A stretch of 64,000 nucleotides of DNA from Vibrio sp. HA2012 (GCF_002812955.1 NZ_PFXK01000001.1:806001-870000); one strand, 5' to 3'; positions 19,636 to 30,989 are shown, counted from the first letter of the stretch. A program made the numbers and translations. Notes: generated by a model not told the origin, from the sequence alone.

Positions 19636-20847
19636 TTATGCCTGATATTTTTTAATTATCAGCGTCGCGTTCGTACCACCGAAACCGAAGCTGTTAGACA
19701 TAACCGTCGTCAATTCCTGATCACGTCGTTCGGTTACGATATCCAGACCTTTCGCAGCCTCATCCAGCTCAGTGATATTAATACTCGGAGCAATAAAGCT
19801 GTGCTCAAGCATCAGGGTGGAGTAAATCGCTTCCTGTACACCTGCGGCGCCCAGAGAGTGACCTGTCATCGCTTTGGTTGCAGAAATAGCCGGACAGTTG
19901 CCACCAAATACTTCCTGAATCGCTTCCAGTTCTTTACCGTCGCCAACAGGAGTTGAAGTACCGTGAGTGTTTACGTAATCAATTTTATCTACGCCTTCCA
20001 TTGCATTACGCATACAACGTACGGCACCTTCACCAGACGGTACTGTCATATCATAACCGTCAGAAGTTGCACCATAACCTACAACCTCACCGTAGATCTT
20101 CGCACCACGTGCCAGCGCATGTTCCAGCTCTTCAACCACAACCATACCGCCACCGCCAGCGATAACAAAACCGTCACGGGTTGCATCGTAAGTACGAGAA
20201 GCCGTTTCAGGCGTATCGTTATACTTGGTTGACAGAGCTCCCATAGCATCGAACATCATGGTCTGACTCCAGTGCAGCTCTTCACCGCCACCAGCAAACA
20301 TAACATCTTGCTTACCCAGTTGAATCTGCTCTACAGCATGACCGATACAGTGTGCAGATGTTGCACATGCAGAACTCATTGAATAGTTGACGCCTTTAAT
20401 CTTAAACGGAGTCGCCAGACAGGCAGAAACCGTTGAAGACATTGTACGGGGTACCATATAAGGACCAACGCGACGTACTCCTTTTTCACGCATGGTATCG
20501 GTCGCAACCAGCTGATTATAGGCTGATGCGCCACCAGAACCGGCAACAATACCTGTACGAGGGTTAGAAACCTGCTCTTCTGTCAGACCAGCATCCGCAA
20601 TAGCCTGCTCCATAGAAAGATAAGCATAAGCAGCCGCATCACCCATAAAACGCATGATCTTACGATCGATATGCTCAGCAGGATTAAGTTTGATATTACC
20701 CCATACCTGAGAACGAAGGCCCATTTCCTTGAATTCATCAGATGCTGTGATGCCAGATTTACCCGCCTGCAGAGATGCCAACACTTCTTCTACGTTGTTA
20801 CCAATGCTGGACACGATTCCCATGCCTGTGATAACGGCTCGTTTCAT
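19636..20847 (-). CDS. fabB: 3-oxoacyl-ACP synthase I
   Basis: Ketoacyl-ACP synthase I, elongating acyl chains and needed for unsaturated fatty acid synthesis. It has 403 residues, the usual length. The catalytic triad is visible as C161 in [10 protein letters not shown], the histidine in [12 protein letters not shown] and the histidine in [11 protein letters not shown]. It has its own terminator. It is divergent from mnmC as in E. coli, across a 158-bp promoter region with one possible FadR half-site. Confidence 0.98.
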   Translation of the reverse strand: MKRAVITGMGIVSSIGNNVEEVLASLQAGKSGITASDEFKEMGLRSQVWGNIKLNPAEHIDRKIMRFMGDAAAYAYLSMEQAIADAGLTEEQVSNPRTGIVAGSGGASAYNQLVATDTMREKGVRRVGPYMVPRTMSSTVSACLATPFKIKGVNYSMSSACATSAHCIGHAVEQIQLGKQDVMFAGGGEELHWSQTMMFDAMGALSTKYNDTPETASRTYDATRDGFVIAGGGGMVVVEELEHALARGAKIYGEVVGYGATSDGYDMTVPSGEGAVRCMRNAMEGVDKIDYVNTHGTSTPVGDGKELEAIQEVFGGNCPAISATKAMTGHSLGAAGVQEAIYSTLMLEHSFIAPSINITELDEAAKGLDIVTERRDQELTTVMSNSFGFGGTNATLIIKKYQA

Positions 20848-20903
20848 GTTACTTTCCTATCAATCTGTTAAAACTGCTAAATAATAACTAAGTTACCGGC
20901 CAC

Positions 20904-20920
20904 AAGTGGTCAGCTTTCCT
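20904..20920. promoter_or_regulatory. Possible FadR-like half site upstream of fabB
   Basis: The segment AAGTGGTCAGCTTTCCT contains the FadR core TGGTCAG, but the second half of the palindrome is poor. FadR activates fabB in E. coli, which makes the position plausible. It is weak evidence on its own. Confidence 0.22.
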
Positions 20921-21005
20921 TATCATTAGCACATTCCTGAACAAATAAGTACAATTGTGTGAAATTAAGTCGGCCGTCAGGCTGTTAGCAAACCTGTAGA
21001 TCACT

Positions 21006-23048
21006 ATGACATCAACCAACGACACCCCTATTTGTCAAACTATTATCCATAATGCACAACTGGACTGGAATGATGCTGGAACACCCGTATCTGACCAGTT
21101 TGACGATGTTTACTTTTCCAACGTTAACGGTCTGGAAGAGACCCGCTATGTATTTCTGCAGCAAAATCACCTTCCGGAACGATGGCATACCTTCCGGCAG
21201 CGCCGTTTTGTGATCGGCGAAACCGGCTTCGGAACCGGACTGAACTTTCTGGCCGTATGGCAATGGTTTGAACAATTCCGGTTTGAAAATCCGGATTCTG
21301 CATTACAGGAACTGCATTTTATCAGTTTTGAAAAATTTCCGCTCAGTAAGGATGACTTAATTAAAGCACATCAGGCATGGCCGGAATTGGGTAAATACGC
21401 CGCAGAACTGCAAAAACACTATCCCCTTGCTTTGCCTGACTGCCACCGGATTATTCTGGCTGATGGTGCCATCACTCTGGATCTCTGGTTCGGAGATATC
21501 AAAGACTGCATGCCTCAGGTTCCGGTGAATGAGTCCGGTATTATCGACGCATGGTTTCTCGATGGCTTTGCTCCCAGCAAAAACCCGGAAATGTGGAATC
21601 AAATCCTGTTTAACAGTATGGCCAAGCTGGCTAAAAAAGCGTGTACCTGTGCAACATTTACAGCAGCAGGATTTGTGCGTCGCGGCTTAATTGAAGCCGG
21701 TTTCGATATGAAAAAAACCAAAGGCTTCGGCACTAAAAGAGATATGATTGTCGGTACTTTGGCAGAGAAAGTGCCCTTCACTAATATTGCCCCATGGTAT
21801 GCCCGACCGGAAAATGATGATATCCACGATGTTGCTATTATTGGCGGAGGCATTGCCAGTGCCACGCTGGCCTCAGCACTGTGCCGTCGTGGTGTAGCCG
21901 TTACCTTATACTGCTCAGATGAAGCTCCGGCGGAGAATGCTTCCGGTAACCGTCAGGGTGCTGTTTATCCTCTGCTGAACGGTACCCACTCCGGACTGTC
22001 CCGCTTGTTTGCTCCGGCATTTCTTTTTGCCCGGCAGGTTATTCAGCAGGCCTCTGAACAGCTTGAATTTGCCCATCAATGGTGTGGTGTCACACAGTTG
22101 GCATGGGACGATAAAGCAGAAAAAAAACTGGATAAAATGCTTGAGGGAAATTTCCCGGAACCATTGATCCATAAATTAACGGCAGAGCAAACAGCGCTGA
22201 CGATCGGCCTTCCGGTTACAACCGAAAGTGTTCATTATCCTCTGGGGGGCTGGTTATGCCCGAAAGAGCTGACTCAGGCTATGATTACCAGACTGACGAA
22301 GCTGGCACATTTTTCGGCTCATTTTAATACCGGTATAGAAACACTCACCTTTGATACAGAAGTACAGCTCTGGAAATTATCAACTCAGGATAAAATTTTC
22401 AACCATCAGGCTGTTGTAGTTGCAAATGGCCATAAGTTTAACCAGTTTGAACAGACCCAGTCTATTCCAGCCTCCGCAGTGAAAGGACAGGTCAGCCACA
22501 TACCAACGACCCCTTCTCTGACAAAGCTGAAAACCGTTCTCTGCTACGACGGTTATATGACACCGAATAATCCGGATGACGGTCTGCACTGTATCGGTGC
22601 CAGTTTCGACAGAGAACATATCAACCAGACATTTGACCCACAGGCTCAGTGTGATAACAAAACCAAGTTGCTGCGCAGTGTGACTGATCAAAGCTGGCCA
22701 AATGAAGTCGATGTCAGCGGCAATGACTCCCGGCAGGGGATCCGCTGTGCAACACGGGATCATGTTCCTTATGTAGGTAATGTCTGTGATCTGGATAAAA
22801 TTCTGCATAATTACGCAGACCTGCATCGCCAACAAGATAACGCCGAGACAATAGCCGATTACCCAAATCTGTTTTGTATTATAGGGCTTGGCTCCCGGGG
22901 GCTATGCTCTGCTCCTCTGATGGCAGAGGCACTGGCATCACAGATGTGTAATGACCCGCTTCCCCTTCCGGTTGCGGTACTGGACAACATCCATCCGGGC
23001 AGAATGTGGGTAAGAAGGTTGCTGAAAGGTAAAGCGATCGTACAATAG
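21006..23048 (+). CDS. mnmC: Bifunctional tRNA mnm5s2U biosynthesis protein
   Basis: MnmC finishes the mnm5s2U wobble modification of tRNA. It has 680 residues in two domains. The N-terminal methyltransferase has the SAM motif [10 protein letters not shown] at 71-80 and the segment [17 protein letters not shown]. The C-terminal FAD oxidase starts with the dinucleotide motif [16 protein letters not shown] near residue 277. Both activities look intact. It is divergent from fabB and converges on mlaA. Confidence 0.97.
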   Translation: MTSTNDTPICQTIIHNAQLDWNDAGTPVSDQFDDVYFSNVNGLEETRYVFLQQNHLPERWHTFRQRRFVIGETGFGTGLNFLAVWQWFEQFRFENPDSALQELHFISFEKFPLSKDDLIKAHQAWPELGKYAAELQKHYPLALPDCHRIILADGAITLDLWFGDIKDCMPQVPVNESGIIDAWFLDGFAPSKNPEMWNQILFNSMAKLAKKACTCATFTAAGFVRRGLIEAGFDMKKTKGFGTKRDMIVGTLAEKVPFTNIAPWYARPENDDIHDVAIIGGGIASATLASALCRRGVAVTLYCSDEAPAENASGNRQGAVYPLLNGTHSGLSRLFAPAFLFARQVIQQASEQLEFAHQWCGVTQLAWDDKAEKKLDKMLEGNFPEPLIHKLTAEQTALTIGLPVTTESVHYPLGGWLCPKELTQAMITRLTKLAHFSAHFNTGIETLTFDTEVQLWKLSTQDKIFNHQAVVVANGHKFNQFEQTQSIPASAVKGQVSHIPTTPSLTKLKTVLCYDGYMTPNNPDDGLHCIGASFDREHINQTFDPQAQCDNKTKLLRSVTDQSWPNEVDVSGNDSRQGIRCATRDHVPYVGNVCDLDKILHNYADLHRQQDNAETIADYPNLFCIIGLGSRGLCSAPLMAEALASQMCNDPLPLPVAVLDNIHPGRMWVRRLLKGKAIVQ

Positions 23049-23058
23049 CTTCCGGTAC

Positions 23059-23109
23059 GGTATTTCCTTCTCAGGATGAACATTTCTCAGCATCAGAAAA
23101 GGAAATACC
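23059..23109. terminator. Large imperfect hairpin between mnmC and mlaA
   Basis: A perfect 11-bp inverted repeat, GGTATTTCCTT with AAGGAAATACC, encloses 29 nt that can pair further in part. It sits between two convergent stop codons. It lacks a clean U-run, so it may be an RNA-end hairpin or a weak bidirectional terminator. Confidence 0.4.
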
Positions 23110-23128
23110 ACTGAATATTTGTTGCAGT

Positions 23129-23962
23129 TTAAAGCTCATCTTCCAGATATTCATCCAAATAATCTTCCTGCTGTTCATCAATAGCCTCTGCTTCCAGCTC
23201 GGCCTTGAAATCTTCCCGCTGCAGATAGACCTCTCGGGTAAAGATATAAGGATCCGGCGAAGCTTCCAGCATGGGTTCCTGAGAAACCAGTGCGGCCCGT
23301 GACTCCATACCCTGAAAAACCCATTTGCTGACCGTCCCCCAGACATTCAGGTAAGAAAGAGGAAAATACATCTGATCAACAACATCGGTTGTGTTACGCA
23401 CTGTTGTCGGACCAACTCCCGGCAGCATGACATAAGCGCCATTTCCTACTCCATGATGCCCGACAGCATCACTGAAACTTCGTCCGTCTTCTTTTGGAAC
23501 ACCGACTGCACCGGCAAAATCAAACAGACCAAACAAACCAAAAGTTGTGTTCATCCAGAAACGGTTAAAATGGTTAAGTGCGGTATGCCCGTTACCCATC
23601 AGGAGGTTACTTAAAGCACTGGCCGGTTCATCCAGATTGGAAAAAAAGTTTGAAATACCGGTACGGACAAAAGAAGGCGTATAGTTTACATAAGCCAGTG
23701 AAACCGGACGAAGAATGTAAGGGTCAAGATAATCGTAGTTGATGTCCCACATACTGCGGTTAAAACCTTCGATAGGGTCATCTGAGTGAGAGCCTTCTGT
23801 CTTACCCGTGTTCTGCTCAGGAACCTCCGATCCGTCAACCGGTTCAGGGCCGGTTTGATCAGTTGCCACACCAACGGCTGTCGAATCCGGTGCCGTTGCA
23901 CACCCCGTCGTAACTAAAGCCAATAACACCACTAAAATAGCTTTGCTGCGCAGAAAAAACAT
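23129..23962 (-). CDS. mlaA: Outer-membrane lipoprotein MlaA (VacJ)
   Basis: Lipid-asymmetry component that removes mislocalised phospholipids from the outer leaflet and passes them to MlaC. With the start chosen here it has 277 residues. The signal peptide MFFLRSKAILVVLLALVTTGC ends at lipidation cysteine C21. Mature-part family motifs include DPIEGFNRSMWDINY, FNRFWMNTTFGLFG and VMLPGVGPTTVRNTTD. The start is uncertain: an ATG four codons earlier is also possible but has its purine run touching the start. The C-terminus is unusually acidic. It follows the ccm operon on the same strand. Confidence 0.92.
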   Translation of the reverse strand: MFFLRSKAILVVLLALVTTGCATAPDSTAVGVATDQTGPEPVDGSEVPEQNTGKTEGSHSDDPIEGFNRSMWDINYDYLDPYILRPVSLAYVNYTPSFVRTGISNFFSNLDEPASALSNLLMGNGHTALNHFNRFWMNTTFGLFGLFDFAGAVGVPKEDGRSFSDAVGHHGVGNGAYVMLPGVGPTTVRNTTDVVDQMYFPLSYLNVWGTVSKWVFQGMESRAALVSQEPMLEASPDPYIFTREVYLQREDFKAELEAEAIDEQQEDYLDEYLEDEL

Positions 23963-24077
23963 ATACCTATCCATTCCCTGACAAAAACCGGGCAATCCCG
24001 TCTGATTTTATTATGGAGAGTATTAATACTTGTTATTGACGATGATTGCAACAAAGTCGCCTGATTTCATAACAAAG

Positions 24078-24096
24078 TGAAGGGGCAATCTGCCCC
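24078..24096 (-). terminator. Weak hairpin after ccm operon
   Basis: The minus strand reads GGGGCA, GAT loop, TGCCCC, then TTCACTTTGTT just after the ccmI stop. The stem is short and the tract is interrupted, so termination may be partial. Confidence 0.4.
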
Positions 24097-24118
24097 CGTG
24101 ATACATTAAAACCATCCT

Positions 24119-25012
24119 CTATTCGGTTTTCTCTTTAAGTCGGCTACGGGCATTATCAATACTGCGCTGCAGCATAAGATAACGGCTGTCTTCCGTGCCA
24201 ATAAGCTGTTGCATCGCATGCCAGTACTGAATGGCAGCCCGGTATTCCTGCCGCCGGTATGCATCAAAGGCCAGCATAGAGTATATCCGCAGATCAACCA
24301 CCTCATCCCGGAGTAACCCCATCAGGACATTCCGCCCTTCATTTTGATCGGCTTTATTCTGAGTCATCATTAGTGCCTGTGCATATCCCAGACGAATGTC
24401 TGCATTTTCCGGTGCCAGCTTATAGGCTTTTCTCATTGCATCCCCTCCAGTCTGTAGATCCTGACCGGATAATGCTATACGTCCCAAAAGCAACCAGCCA
24501 TCGGCATCGTCTGGCGTTTCATATAACCGGGTTCGCAAACCGAGAACCATATCCTGCAGCTCAGATTCTGTCATACTCTCCCCCTGCCCTGACATCAACT
24601 TCTCCAGCAGAGGATTGAGACTGCTGCGGGTTTCCTGCCAGTGACTGACCAGAGGTAAAGCACCCACAGAAAAGTAGATGCCATAGGAAAGAATCATCAG
24701 CACCACCGCAGATGACCAAAAAAGACGTACCGGTGAACCCAAACCGTTTTCTCCGGCAGAATATCCCGGGTCAATGACCGGAACATCATCCAGCAGGGAC
24801 TGTTTCAGATCAGAAACCAGATCGTCCTGTTCCAAAGCCACACCCTCTTCTATTTCCGCATTCAGTTCACACAACCGCTGACGGTAGAGAGCTTTGTTCA
24901 ACTCATCCCGTTCAGCCAGATCATCCGACCTGTTATGGCGAAACAGAGGCAATGCCAGCATCAGACAGGCAGACATGACCAGTGCTACAGAAAATAACCC
25001 GAATACTATCAT
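24119..25012 (-). CDS. ccmI: Cytochrome c maturation protein CcmI
   Basis: Apocytochrome chaperone that presents apocytochrome c to the heme ligation complex. It has 297 residues: two transmembrane segments (about residues 3-22 and 95-115) separated by a cytoplasmic helix region, then periplasmic TPR-like repeats (DADGWLLLGRIALSGQDLQT). In Vibrio ccmI is separate from ccmH, unlike the fused E. coli protein. Its ATG overlaps the ccmH stop as ATGA, so it is translationally coupled and last in the operon. Confidence 0.92.
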   Translation of the reverse strand: MIVFGLFSVALVMSACLMLALPLFRHNRSDDLAERDELNKALYRQRLCELNAEIEEGVALEQDDLVSDLKQSLLDDVPVIDPGYSAGENGLGSPVRLFWSSAVVLMILSYGIYFSVGALPLVSHWQETRSSLNPLLEKLMSGQGESMTESELQDMVLGLRTRLYETPDDADGWLLLGRIALSGQDLQTGGDAMRKAYKLAPENADIRLGYAQALMMTQNKADQNEGRNVLMGLLRDEVVDLRIYSMLAFDAYRRQEYRAAIQYWHAMQQLIGTEDSRYLMLQRSIDNARSRLKEKTE

Positions 25013-25509
25013 CGTTTATCTCCGTTCTTCCGTCCATCCAGCAGCGCCTGTAAGCGGGCCTCCTTCTCCGGATTCCAACAGTCTGCATTTTGTATCACCT
25101 GTGCTTTTTTTCGGCTACGGGCAATGATAACAGAAAGCCCGAGCACCAATACTATCACCGGGCCGAACCATAATATGGCGGTTGCCAGTGTAAACGGAGG
25201 ATCATAGGTAACAAAGTTACCGTACCGGTCTGTCATATACTGTACGATCTCTTCCGGAGTTTGGCCCTGTTTTGTCATTTCATAAACCTTCTGCCGCAGA
25301 TCCTGCGCTATCTCTGCGTTAGAATCTCCGATGGTATTATTCTGGCACTTGGGACAACGCAGCGTACTACTCAACGTTTTAAACTGTTCTTCCTGCAGTT
25401 TCGTATCAAAATCGTAAACGTCAATAGCAGCCAATACTGACGCCGAGCACATCCAACCAACCACATAAATTAGCATCCATACCACGGTCTTTCCCGATAA
25501 CGCCTTCAT
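25009..25509 (-). CDS. ccmH: Cytochrome c maturation protein CcmH
   Basis: Thiol-disulfide protein that reduces apocytochrome CxxCH cysteines for heme ligation. It has 166 residues: a signal peptide, the redox motif LRCPKCQ with C52 and C55, and one transmembrane helix near residues 100-125. It overlaps ccmG and ccmI by four bases each (ATGA). Confidence 0.95.
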   Translation of the reverse strand: MKALSGKTVVWMLIYVVGWMCSASVLAAIDVYDFDTKLQEEQFKTLSSTLRCPKCQNNTIGDSNAEIAQDLRQKVYEMTKQGQTPEEIVQYMTDRYGNFVTYDPPFTLATAILWFGPVIVLVLGLSVIIARSRKKAQVIQNADCWNPEKEARLQALLDGRKNGDKR

Positions 25510-26060
25510 AAGTCAGTCTCCCGAGCCAGTTCTGTATACATAGGTTCCAGCACATCTTGCCAGTTAACGGCATTGACATCACCGACATGGCGGTAACGGA
25601 TCACCCCACCGGCATCAATCAGGTAGGTTTCCGGTGCACCATAAACCCCCAGATCCAGTCCCAGCATACCGTTTCCGTCATACAGGCTGATCAGATACGG
25701 GTTCCCCAGCTCATTCAGCCATCTGGTTGCTTTATCCCGGTCATCTTTATAGTTAAGCCCGATAATACGGACTCCGCGGGAAGCCAGTTCATTCAAATAC
25801 TGATGCTCGCCGTAGCAGGTCGGACACCATGTAGCCCATACATTGATAAGAACAGGTGCTCCTCTAAAAACAGACTGATCATACAGTTTACCCGGTTCAG
25901 CCAGATCCTCCAGCCGGAACTGAGGGACAGACTTACCGATCAGAACAGACTCCAGCCTCGTTGGATCGTCCCCCTCCGCATTTCTGTCCAGTTGTACGAT
26001 AAAGACCATCACCAAAACCAAAAACAGCAGCAGAGGCAGAAACAAAACTTTCTTAGTCAT
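25506..26060 (-). CDS. ccmG: Thiol:disulfide interchange protein CcmG/DsbE
   Basis: Membrane-anchored periplasmic thioredoxin-like reductant for CcmH and apocytochrome. It has 184 residues with an N-terminal anchor (about 5-23) and the active site WCPTC with C79 and C82. Other family segments are NVWATWCPTCYGEH and GVYGAPETYLID. The start overlaps ccmF by eight bases. Confidence 0.96.
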   Translation of the reverse strand: MTKKVLFLPLLLFLVLVMVFIVQLDRNAEGDDPTRLESVLIGKSVPQFRLEDLAEPGKLYDQSVFRGAPVLINVWATWCPTCYGEHQYLNELASRGVRIIGLNYKDDRDKATRWLNELGNPYLISLYDGNGMLGLDLGVYGAPETYLIDAGGVIRYRHVGDVNAVNWQDVLEPMYTELARETDL

Positions 26061-28038
26061 TCTCCACCTCCTCCTTTAAAGGAATCGAGTGTGTTTGTCT
26101 TCCAGAATGAAAACGATAACGTTTGTCACTGATCGCTACCCCGGCTCCGGCAGCCATGAGCAAACTTCCCAGCCAGATCCAGCGGACAAACGGTTTATAA
26201 TGCAGCCGCACTGCCCATGATTTGCCATCATCCAGCCTTTCTCCCATGGCAATGTACAGATCTCGGGTCAACCCTCTGTCAATCGCAGCCTCTGTCATCA
26301 TGGATCTTGCTGTTCGGTAGAAACGCTTTTCCGCATGGAGGGTGTTAACGAATGCCCCCTTCTCCGTGATCTCAAAGTCAGCAATAAATCCGGTGTAGTT
26401 AGGCCCGTCCTGCTCTCGCAACCCAGAAAAATAAAACGTGTAGTCATTAACCCGAAACGCTTCTCCCGGTGCCAGCCGGACATCGCGTTCCACACTATAA
26501 TTCTGTACCATGGCAATACCGATCACTGTTACCGCCAGCCCGATGTGCCCCAGTAACATAGCCCAGTGACTTCGCTGCAAACGACTTATACCCTGAATAA
26601 AACTGTAACGGTGTGTCGCACGCTGATACACCTCATACCCATGCATAACAATAACCCACAATGCCATGGCCCAGCCCATACAAGCTAATGCAGAAAAGTC
26701 GTCTCCGTAGAGACGGACAAATAGAATACTGAGACTCAGTGCGGTGATGCCGGAAATCAGCACCGGTTTTATCAGAACCGTCCACCGGTCCCGCTTCCAG
26801 CGAATCAATGGCCCGACCCCAAGTAACAAGGCAAACGGTACCATTAGCCAGGTAAATAATGTATTGAAAAAAGGAGCACCGATAGATACCGACCCCAGTC
26901 CCAGCTGTTTATGCACCAGAGGCAATAATGTCCCGACCAGAACGACAACCAACGCGGCAATCAGAAGAATATTATTAAGCAACAAGGCATTTTCCCGGGA
27001 AAATAGCATAAAGTTGCAGTGTGAACGTACCGCCCCGCCTTTCAGCGCAAACAAAAGTAGAGAGCCGCCGATCACCACAATAAGAAATCCGAGGATAAAC
27101 ATTCCTCTGGCAGGGTCAGAGGCAAAGGCATGTACCGAGACCAGTATGCCGGAGCGTACCAGAAAAGTTCCCAGCAGACTCAGAGAAAATGCAGAAATAG
27201 CCAGTAATACCGTCCAGGCCTTAAAGGTTCCACGTTTTTCGGTAACCGCCAATGAATGCATCAGCGCTGTTCCGGCCAGCCATGGCATAAAAGAAGCATT
27301 CTCTACCGGATCCCAGAACCACCAGCCACCCCAACCCAATTCGTAATAGGACCACCAGGAACCCAAAGCGATCCCCAATGTCAGAAACAGCCAAGCTGCT
27401 GTGGTCCATGGGCGGGACCAGCGAGCCCAGGCAGTGTCCAGTCTGCCAGTCATCAGGGAAGCAATAGCAAAAGAGAAAGCAACTGAGAATCCGACATACC
27501 CCATATACAGCATAGGCGGATGAATAATCAGACCAGGATCCTGTAGCAGAGGATTCAGATCCCGTCCGTCCACGGGAAAGAAGGGCAATGTCCGCAAAAA
27601 TGGATTAGACGTCAGAATAATAAACAGCAGAAAACCGACATTAATCATTCCCATAACGGACAATACCCGGGCAACCGACTCCTGCGGCATCTTACGACTA
27701 AAACGTGATACAGCAACCGTCCAGCCAGCCTGAATCAGAACCCAGAGCAGCAAAGAACCTTCATGAGCCCCCCATACTGCCGTTAGACGATAAAACCAGG
27801 GCAACTCACTGTTCGAATTAGCGGCCACATACAGTAAAGTAAAATCATTGCTGTAAAAGGCCCATAACAATATAGAAAACGAGATCAGCAGCAGGCTGAA
27901 CATGCCCCAAGCCAACGGTCTGGCTGTCGTCATAAGAAGAGAGGAGCGATACCTTGCTCCTGCCAGCGGCAAAACACTCAGCAATAACGCCAGTCCGAGA
28001 GACACAATAAGGGCAAAATGCCCCAGCTCAGCAATCAT
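26053..28038 (-). CDS. ccmF: Heme lyase CcmF
   Basis: Polytopic membrane protein that ligates heme to apocytochrome c. It has 661 residues, the normal size, with many transmembrane helices and the tryptophan-rich WWD motif ([16 protein letters not shown]). Conserved histidines near [10 protein letters not shown] and in [11 protein letters not shown] match heme-coordinating positions known in the family. It overlaps ccmE by four bases. Confidence 0.97.
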   Translation of the reverse strand: MIAELGHFALIVSLGLALLLSVLPLAGARYRSSLLMTTARPLAWGMFSLLLISFSILLWAFYSNDFTLLYVAANSNSELPWFYRLTAVWGAHEGSLLLWVLIQAGWTVAVSRFSRKMPQESVARVLSVMGMINVGFLLFIILTSNPFLRTLPFFPVDGRDLNPLLQDPGLIIHPPMLYMGYVGFSVAFSFAIASLMTGRLDTAWARWSRPWTTAAWLFLTLGIALGSWWSYYELGWGGWWFWDPVENASFMPWLAGTALMHSLAVTEKRGTFKAWTVLLAISAFSLSLLGTFLVRSGILVSVHAFASDPARGMFILGFLIVVIGGSLLLFALKGGAVRSHCNFMLFSRENALLLNNILLIAALVVVLVGTLLPLVHKQLGLGSVSIGAPFFNTLFTWLMVPFALLLGVGPLIRWKRDRWTVLIKPVLISGITALSLSILFVRLYGDDFSALACMGWAMALWVIVMHGYEVYQRATHRYSFIQGISRLQRSHWAMLLGHIGLAVTVIGIAMVQNYSVERDVRLAPGEAFRVNDYTFYFSGLREQDGPNYTGFIADFEITEKGAFVNTLHAEKRFYRTARSMMTEAAIDRGLTRDLYIAMGERLDDGKSWAVRLHYKPFVRWIWLGSLLMAAGAGVAISDKRYRFHSGRQTHSIPLKEEVEND

Positions 28039-28520
28039 TGAAAACTCCCTGCTTTCTGTTCATCTGTGTATTTCAGCGGTTCATGTACTTTCTTCATGGC
28101 TTCTGCTATATCTGGCGGCATATAGTCTTCATCATGTTTTGCCAGTACTTCAAACGCCTCTATCACCAGAGCACTTTTCAGGACCCCCTGCGCGACAATC
28201 CCTTGCCCGTCCCGGAACAAATCCGGAAGAATACCGTCATATTCAACCGTGACAGCCGGCCCCACATCAGCCAGTTTGAAGCGTACTTTTAACGAATCGG
28301 AATCACGTTTCACCGTTCCCGCAACAACCATTCCTCCGATACGCAAACGCTGCCCTACAGCTGGTTTTGAACCGTCAGGTTTACCATAGACAATTTCCGT
28401 CGGGGTATAGAACAGATCCATATTCTGATTCATTGCATACAGCACCAGTCCGACAGTTGACCCTACCCCTAAAATCAGCGCAAGAAACAGCCCGAATCTT
28501 TTTTTGCGTCTCGGATTCAT
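28035..28520 (-). CDS. ccmE: Heme chaperone CcmE
   Basis: Periplasmic heme chaperone, 161 residues, anchored by an N-terminal helix (about 10-29). The heme-binding H129 and downstream Y133 appear in [11 protein letters not shown]. The beta-barrel OB-fold segment [18 protein letters not shown] is typical. It is translationally coupled to ccmD and ccmF through four-base overlaps. Confidence 0.97.
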   Translation of the reverse strand: MNPRRKKRFGLFLALILGVGSTVGLVLYAMNQNMDLFYTPTEIVYGKPDGSKPAVGQRLRIGGMVVAGTVKRDSDSLKVRFKLADVGPAVTVEYDGILPDLFRDGQGIVAQGVLKSALVIEAFEVLAKHDEDYMPPDIAEAMKKVHEPLKYTDEQKAGSFQ

Positions 28521-28723
28521 AATGTATCCTCCAACTTCTCCGCAGCAGCAAGCCGCTCCTGCCGGTTCTGCTTATCACGGACAGTCTGCATAATACGCTT
28601 TCTCTTTCCTATACTAGTCCCCAACAGTATTAGCATGGCAGTAATAGCGACACCAAAGGCACCCCAAACGAATCCCCCATACCCACCCATGGTAAGCAGA
28701 TCATGCAACGAATGAAAAAACAT
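28517..28723 (-). CDS. ccmD: Heme exporter protein CcmD
   Basis: Small single-pass membrane protein (68 residues) needed to release holo-CcmE from the CcmABC complex. The frame is open further upstream, but the family starts with [16 protein letters not shown], and GGAGG lies upstream inside the end of ccmC, so I chose this ATG. The helix [17 protein letters not shown] is followed by a basic cytoplasmic tail. Confidence 0.93.
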   Translation of the reverse strand: MFFHSLHDLLTMGGYGGFVWGAFGVAITAMLILLGTSIGKRKRIMQTVRDKQNRQERLAAAEKLEDTL

Positions 28724-28725
28724 AA

Positions 28726-29481
28726 CTAACGTTCCTCCGTCCCGGCAGAAACCGAGGCTATTTCCTGAACCCAAGGACGATGGCTCTCCCGCAGCAACAG
28801 TTCATTGCGAAAACGGATCAGGGTTACGACAATAGTAAAAAACAGAAAACCGACAATATTAATAATCAAAGGCCAGAGCATACTGCCGGACATAGAAGGT
28901 TTTTCAAACTTAGTAATGGTTGCTCCCTGATGCAGGGTATTCCACCATTCCACGGAAAAATGGATAATAGGCAGGTTAATTACACCGACAATAGCCAGTA
29001 TACCAGCCGCCTTTGCTGCTTTTTTATCGTCGTCAAAAGAGTGATAAAGGGCGATAACACCTAAATACAAAAATAGCAGAATCAGCTCAGACGTCAGGCG
29101 GGCATCCCATACCCACCATGCTCCCCACATAGGTTTTCCCCATATCGACCCGGTGGCCAGTGCAATAAATGTAAATACCGCTCCGACAGGAGCCATTGCT
29201 GATGCAGCCATGCTGGCAAGGCGAACCTGCCAGACCAGACCAACAAATGCAGCCACTGCCATAAAGAAATAAACCCCCATAGACCAGATAGCCGACGGAA
29301 CATGTACATAGATAATCCTGAAACTGTTTCCCTGCTGATAATCAGCTGGCGCATAAACCAGCCCCCATATCATACCGGTTAGCAGCAATCCGGCCGCAAT
29401 GACGGCAAACCATGGCAGCCACTTACCACACAGGTAGTAGGCACACTCAGGTTCAGAGTAAGAATGAAGCCATTTCCGCAT
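28726..29481 (-). CDS. ccmC: Heme exporter protein CcmC
   Basis: Six-pass membrane protein that attaches heme to CcmE. With the start MRKWLHSYSEPE it has 251 residues; an upstream in-frame extension does not match the family. The WWD motif is visible as MWGAWWVWDARLTSE, with flanking histidines in IYVHVPSAIWS and VEWWNTLHQGAT. It is 121 bp after ccmB, the largest gap in the operon. Confidence 0.95.
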   Translation of the reverse strand: MRKWLHSYSEPECAYYLCGKWLPWFAVIAAGLLLTGMIWGLVYAPADYQQGNSFRIIYVHVPSAIWSMGVYFFMAVAAFVGLVWQVRLASMAASAMAPVGAVFTFIALATGSIWGKPMWGAWWVWDARLTSELILLFLYLGVIALYHSFDDDKKAAKAAGILAIVGVINLPIIHFSVEWWNTLHQGATITKFEKPSMSGSMLWPLIINIVGFLFFTIVVTLIRFRNELLLRESHRPWVQEIASVSAGTEER

Positions 29482-29602
29482 AATAACAACTCTCTCTATA
29501 CTGTTGGCGCTGTTGTTTTTCACTTCAGAGGTACGAGGCTATCCTATTCCCCGACACAATCAGAGCAATACCTATAAAGTGTTGTTTTCACATAAATTTA
29601 GT

Positions 29603-30271
29603 CTAGTTCACACTAACTCTCAATGCGGCACTAACTGCAAATGGTGTTAATGTCACAGACCCGACCAGCATAGCAGCCAAAATAGCCAGTTGCCCGTTAT
29701 ACGGCATTCCCAGACTCGCAGCATCAATAGCCGCTGTTGCAAAAATCAGTACAGGAATATACAACGGCAAGATCAGCAGGCTTAGCAGAACTCCGCCTTT
29801 CCGGAGCCCCACGGTCAAAGCTACTCCTATCGCCCCGATAAAACTCAGGGTCGGAGTTCCGATCAACAGGGTCAGTACCACTGCCAGCCAGGTGGACAGA
29901 TCCAAAGACAGCAACACCGCCAGTAACGGACTGATCAAGATCAACGGTAACCCAGTCAGCAGCCAGTGAGCCATGACTTTACCAATCACCGCTAGTGGTA
30001 AAGGCAGAGGTAACAGCATCATTTGCTCCAGCGTACCGTCCTGAAAATCATCACGGAATAACCGTTCCAGTGCCAGCAATGCCGCCAGTAGCGCTGCCAC
30101 CCAGATAATACCGGCAGCAATACGCGCCAGCAGGTTGGGCTCGGGACCAATACTCAGAGGGAACAATGTAATGACAATAATAAAAAACCAAAGCGGATTC
30201 AGAATATCAGCCTGCCTTCTGAAGGCAATCAGCAGCTCTCTGCGGATAATGACGAGCATAGATCTCAGCAT
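29603..30271 (-). CDS. ccmB: Heme exporter protein CcmB
   Basis: Membrane subunit of the CcmAB ABC complex that, with CcmC and CcmD, releases holo-CcmE. It has 222 residues with about six transmembrane helices and the family segment LFRDDFQDGTLEQMMLLPLP. The start lies one base after the ccmA stop, with GGGGGA upstream. Confidence 0.96.
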   Translation of the reverse strand: MLRSMLVIIRRELLIAFRRQADILNPLWFFIIVITLFPLSIGPEPNLLARIAAGIIWVAALLAALLALERLFRDDFQDGTLEQMMLLPLPLPLAVIGKVMAHWLLTGLPLILISPLLAVLLSLDLSTWLAVVLTLLIGTPTLSFIGAIGVALTVGLRKGGVLLSLLILPLYIPVLIFATAAIDAASLGMPYNGQLAILAAMLVGSVTLTPFAVSAALRVSVN

Positions 30272-30272
30272 A

Positions 30273-30890
30273 TCAATCCCCCAGCCTGATTCTGCGCAGC
30301 TCAGAACGATTAATAAACATATCCTGGTGTGTGGTCAGCAAAACCATTCCCCCCAGCTTCGTATGCTCAAGGAATAACTTTTCCAGCACTCTGACACCCT
30401 GTTTATCGATTGCAGTCAACGGTTCATCCAGAATCCATAACGGCTGCCTGCTAAGCCATAATCGTGCCAGTGCTACCCGTCTCTGCTGACCGGCCGAAAG
30501 CTGAGCCACTGGAATATCTTCACGTCCGCCCAGACCGACTCTGGCTAAAGCTGTCCATATCTGCTCACTGTCGGCTTTCCCTTGCACAAGAGACTGATGA
30601 AACATCAGGTTCTCATAGCCGGTCAGTTCTCGTTTTACTCCAGGCAGATGACCTAAAAACAGTAAATCCTGATGATATTGTTCCCGGATAGTGTGAACAA
30701 GGTGACCTTTCCAGAAAACATCACCTCCCTCACTATCGCCAAGACCGGCAATAATTCTGAGCAGTGTCGTTTTCCCGCTGCCATTGCGACCTTCAATCTG
30801 GATCAGTTCTCCCGGGTTCATGCTGAAAGAAAGTTCTTTAAATAAGACCCTCTCTCCACGAATTGCCGATAGTGCAGAAATCTCTAGCAT
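30273..30890 (-). CDS. ccmA: Heme exporter ATPase CcmA
   Basis: ATPase of the CcmAB complex, first gene of the operon, 205 residues. Walker [10 protein letters not shown] is at 34-42, the signature is [14 protein letters not shown], and Walker B is [11 protein letters not shown]. The upstream region is AT-rich. I see no certain promoter motif, but the DUF2802 terminator isolates the operon from the chemotaxis genes. Confidence 0.97.
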   Translation of the reverse strand: MLEISALSAIRGERVLFKELSFSMNPGELIQIEGRNGSGKTTLLRIIAGLGDSEGGDVFWKGHLVHTIREQYHQDLLFLGHLPGVKRELTGYENLMFHQSLVQGKADSEQIWTALARVGLGGREDIPVAQLSAGQQRRVALARLWLSRQPLWILDEPLTAIDKQGVRVLEKLFLEHTKLGGMVLLTTHQDMFINRSELRRIRLGD

Positions 30891-30989
30891 GCATTATTTA
30901 TTAATTACCGAATGTGTTTATATATTAGCACAAGCTTGAATTTCAGCAGGATCTGAGTGTGTACTAACTGCACAAAAATAAAGAAATTT

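Noticed and set aside
20904..20920. A firm FadR operator call before fabB
   Set aside because: Only one half of the palindrome matches well, so it is listed at low confidence only.
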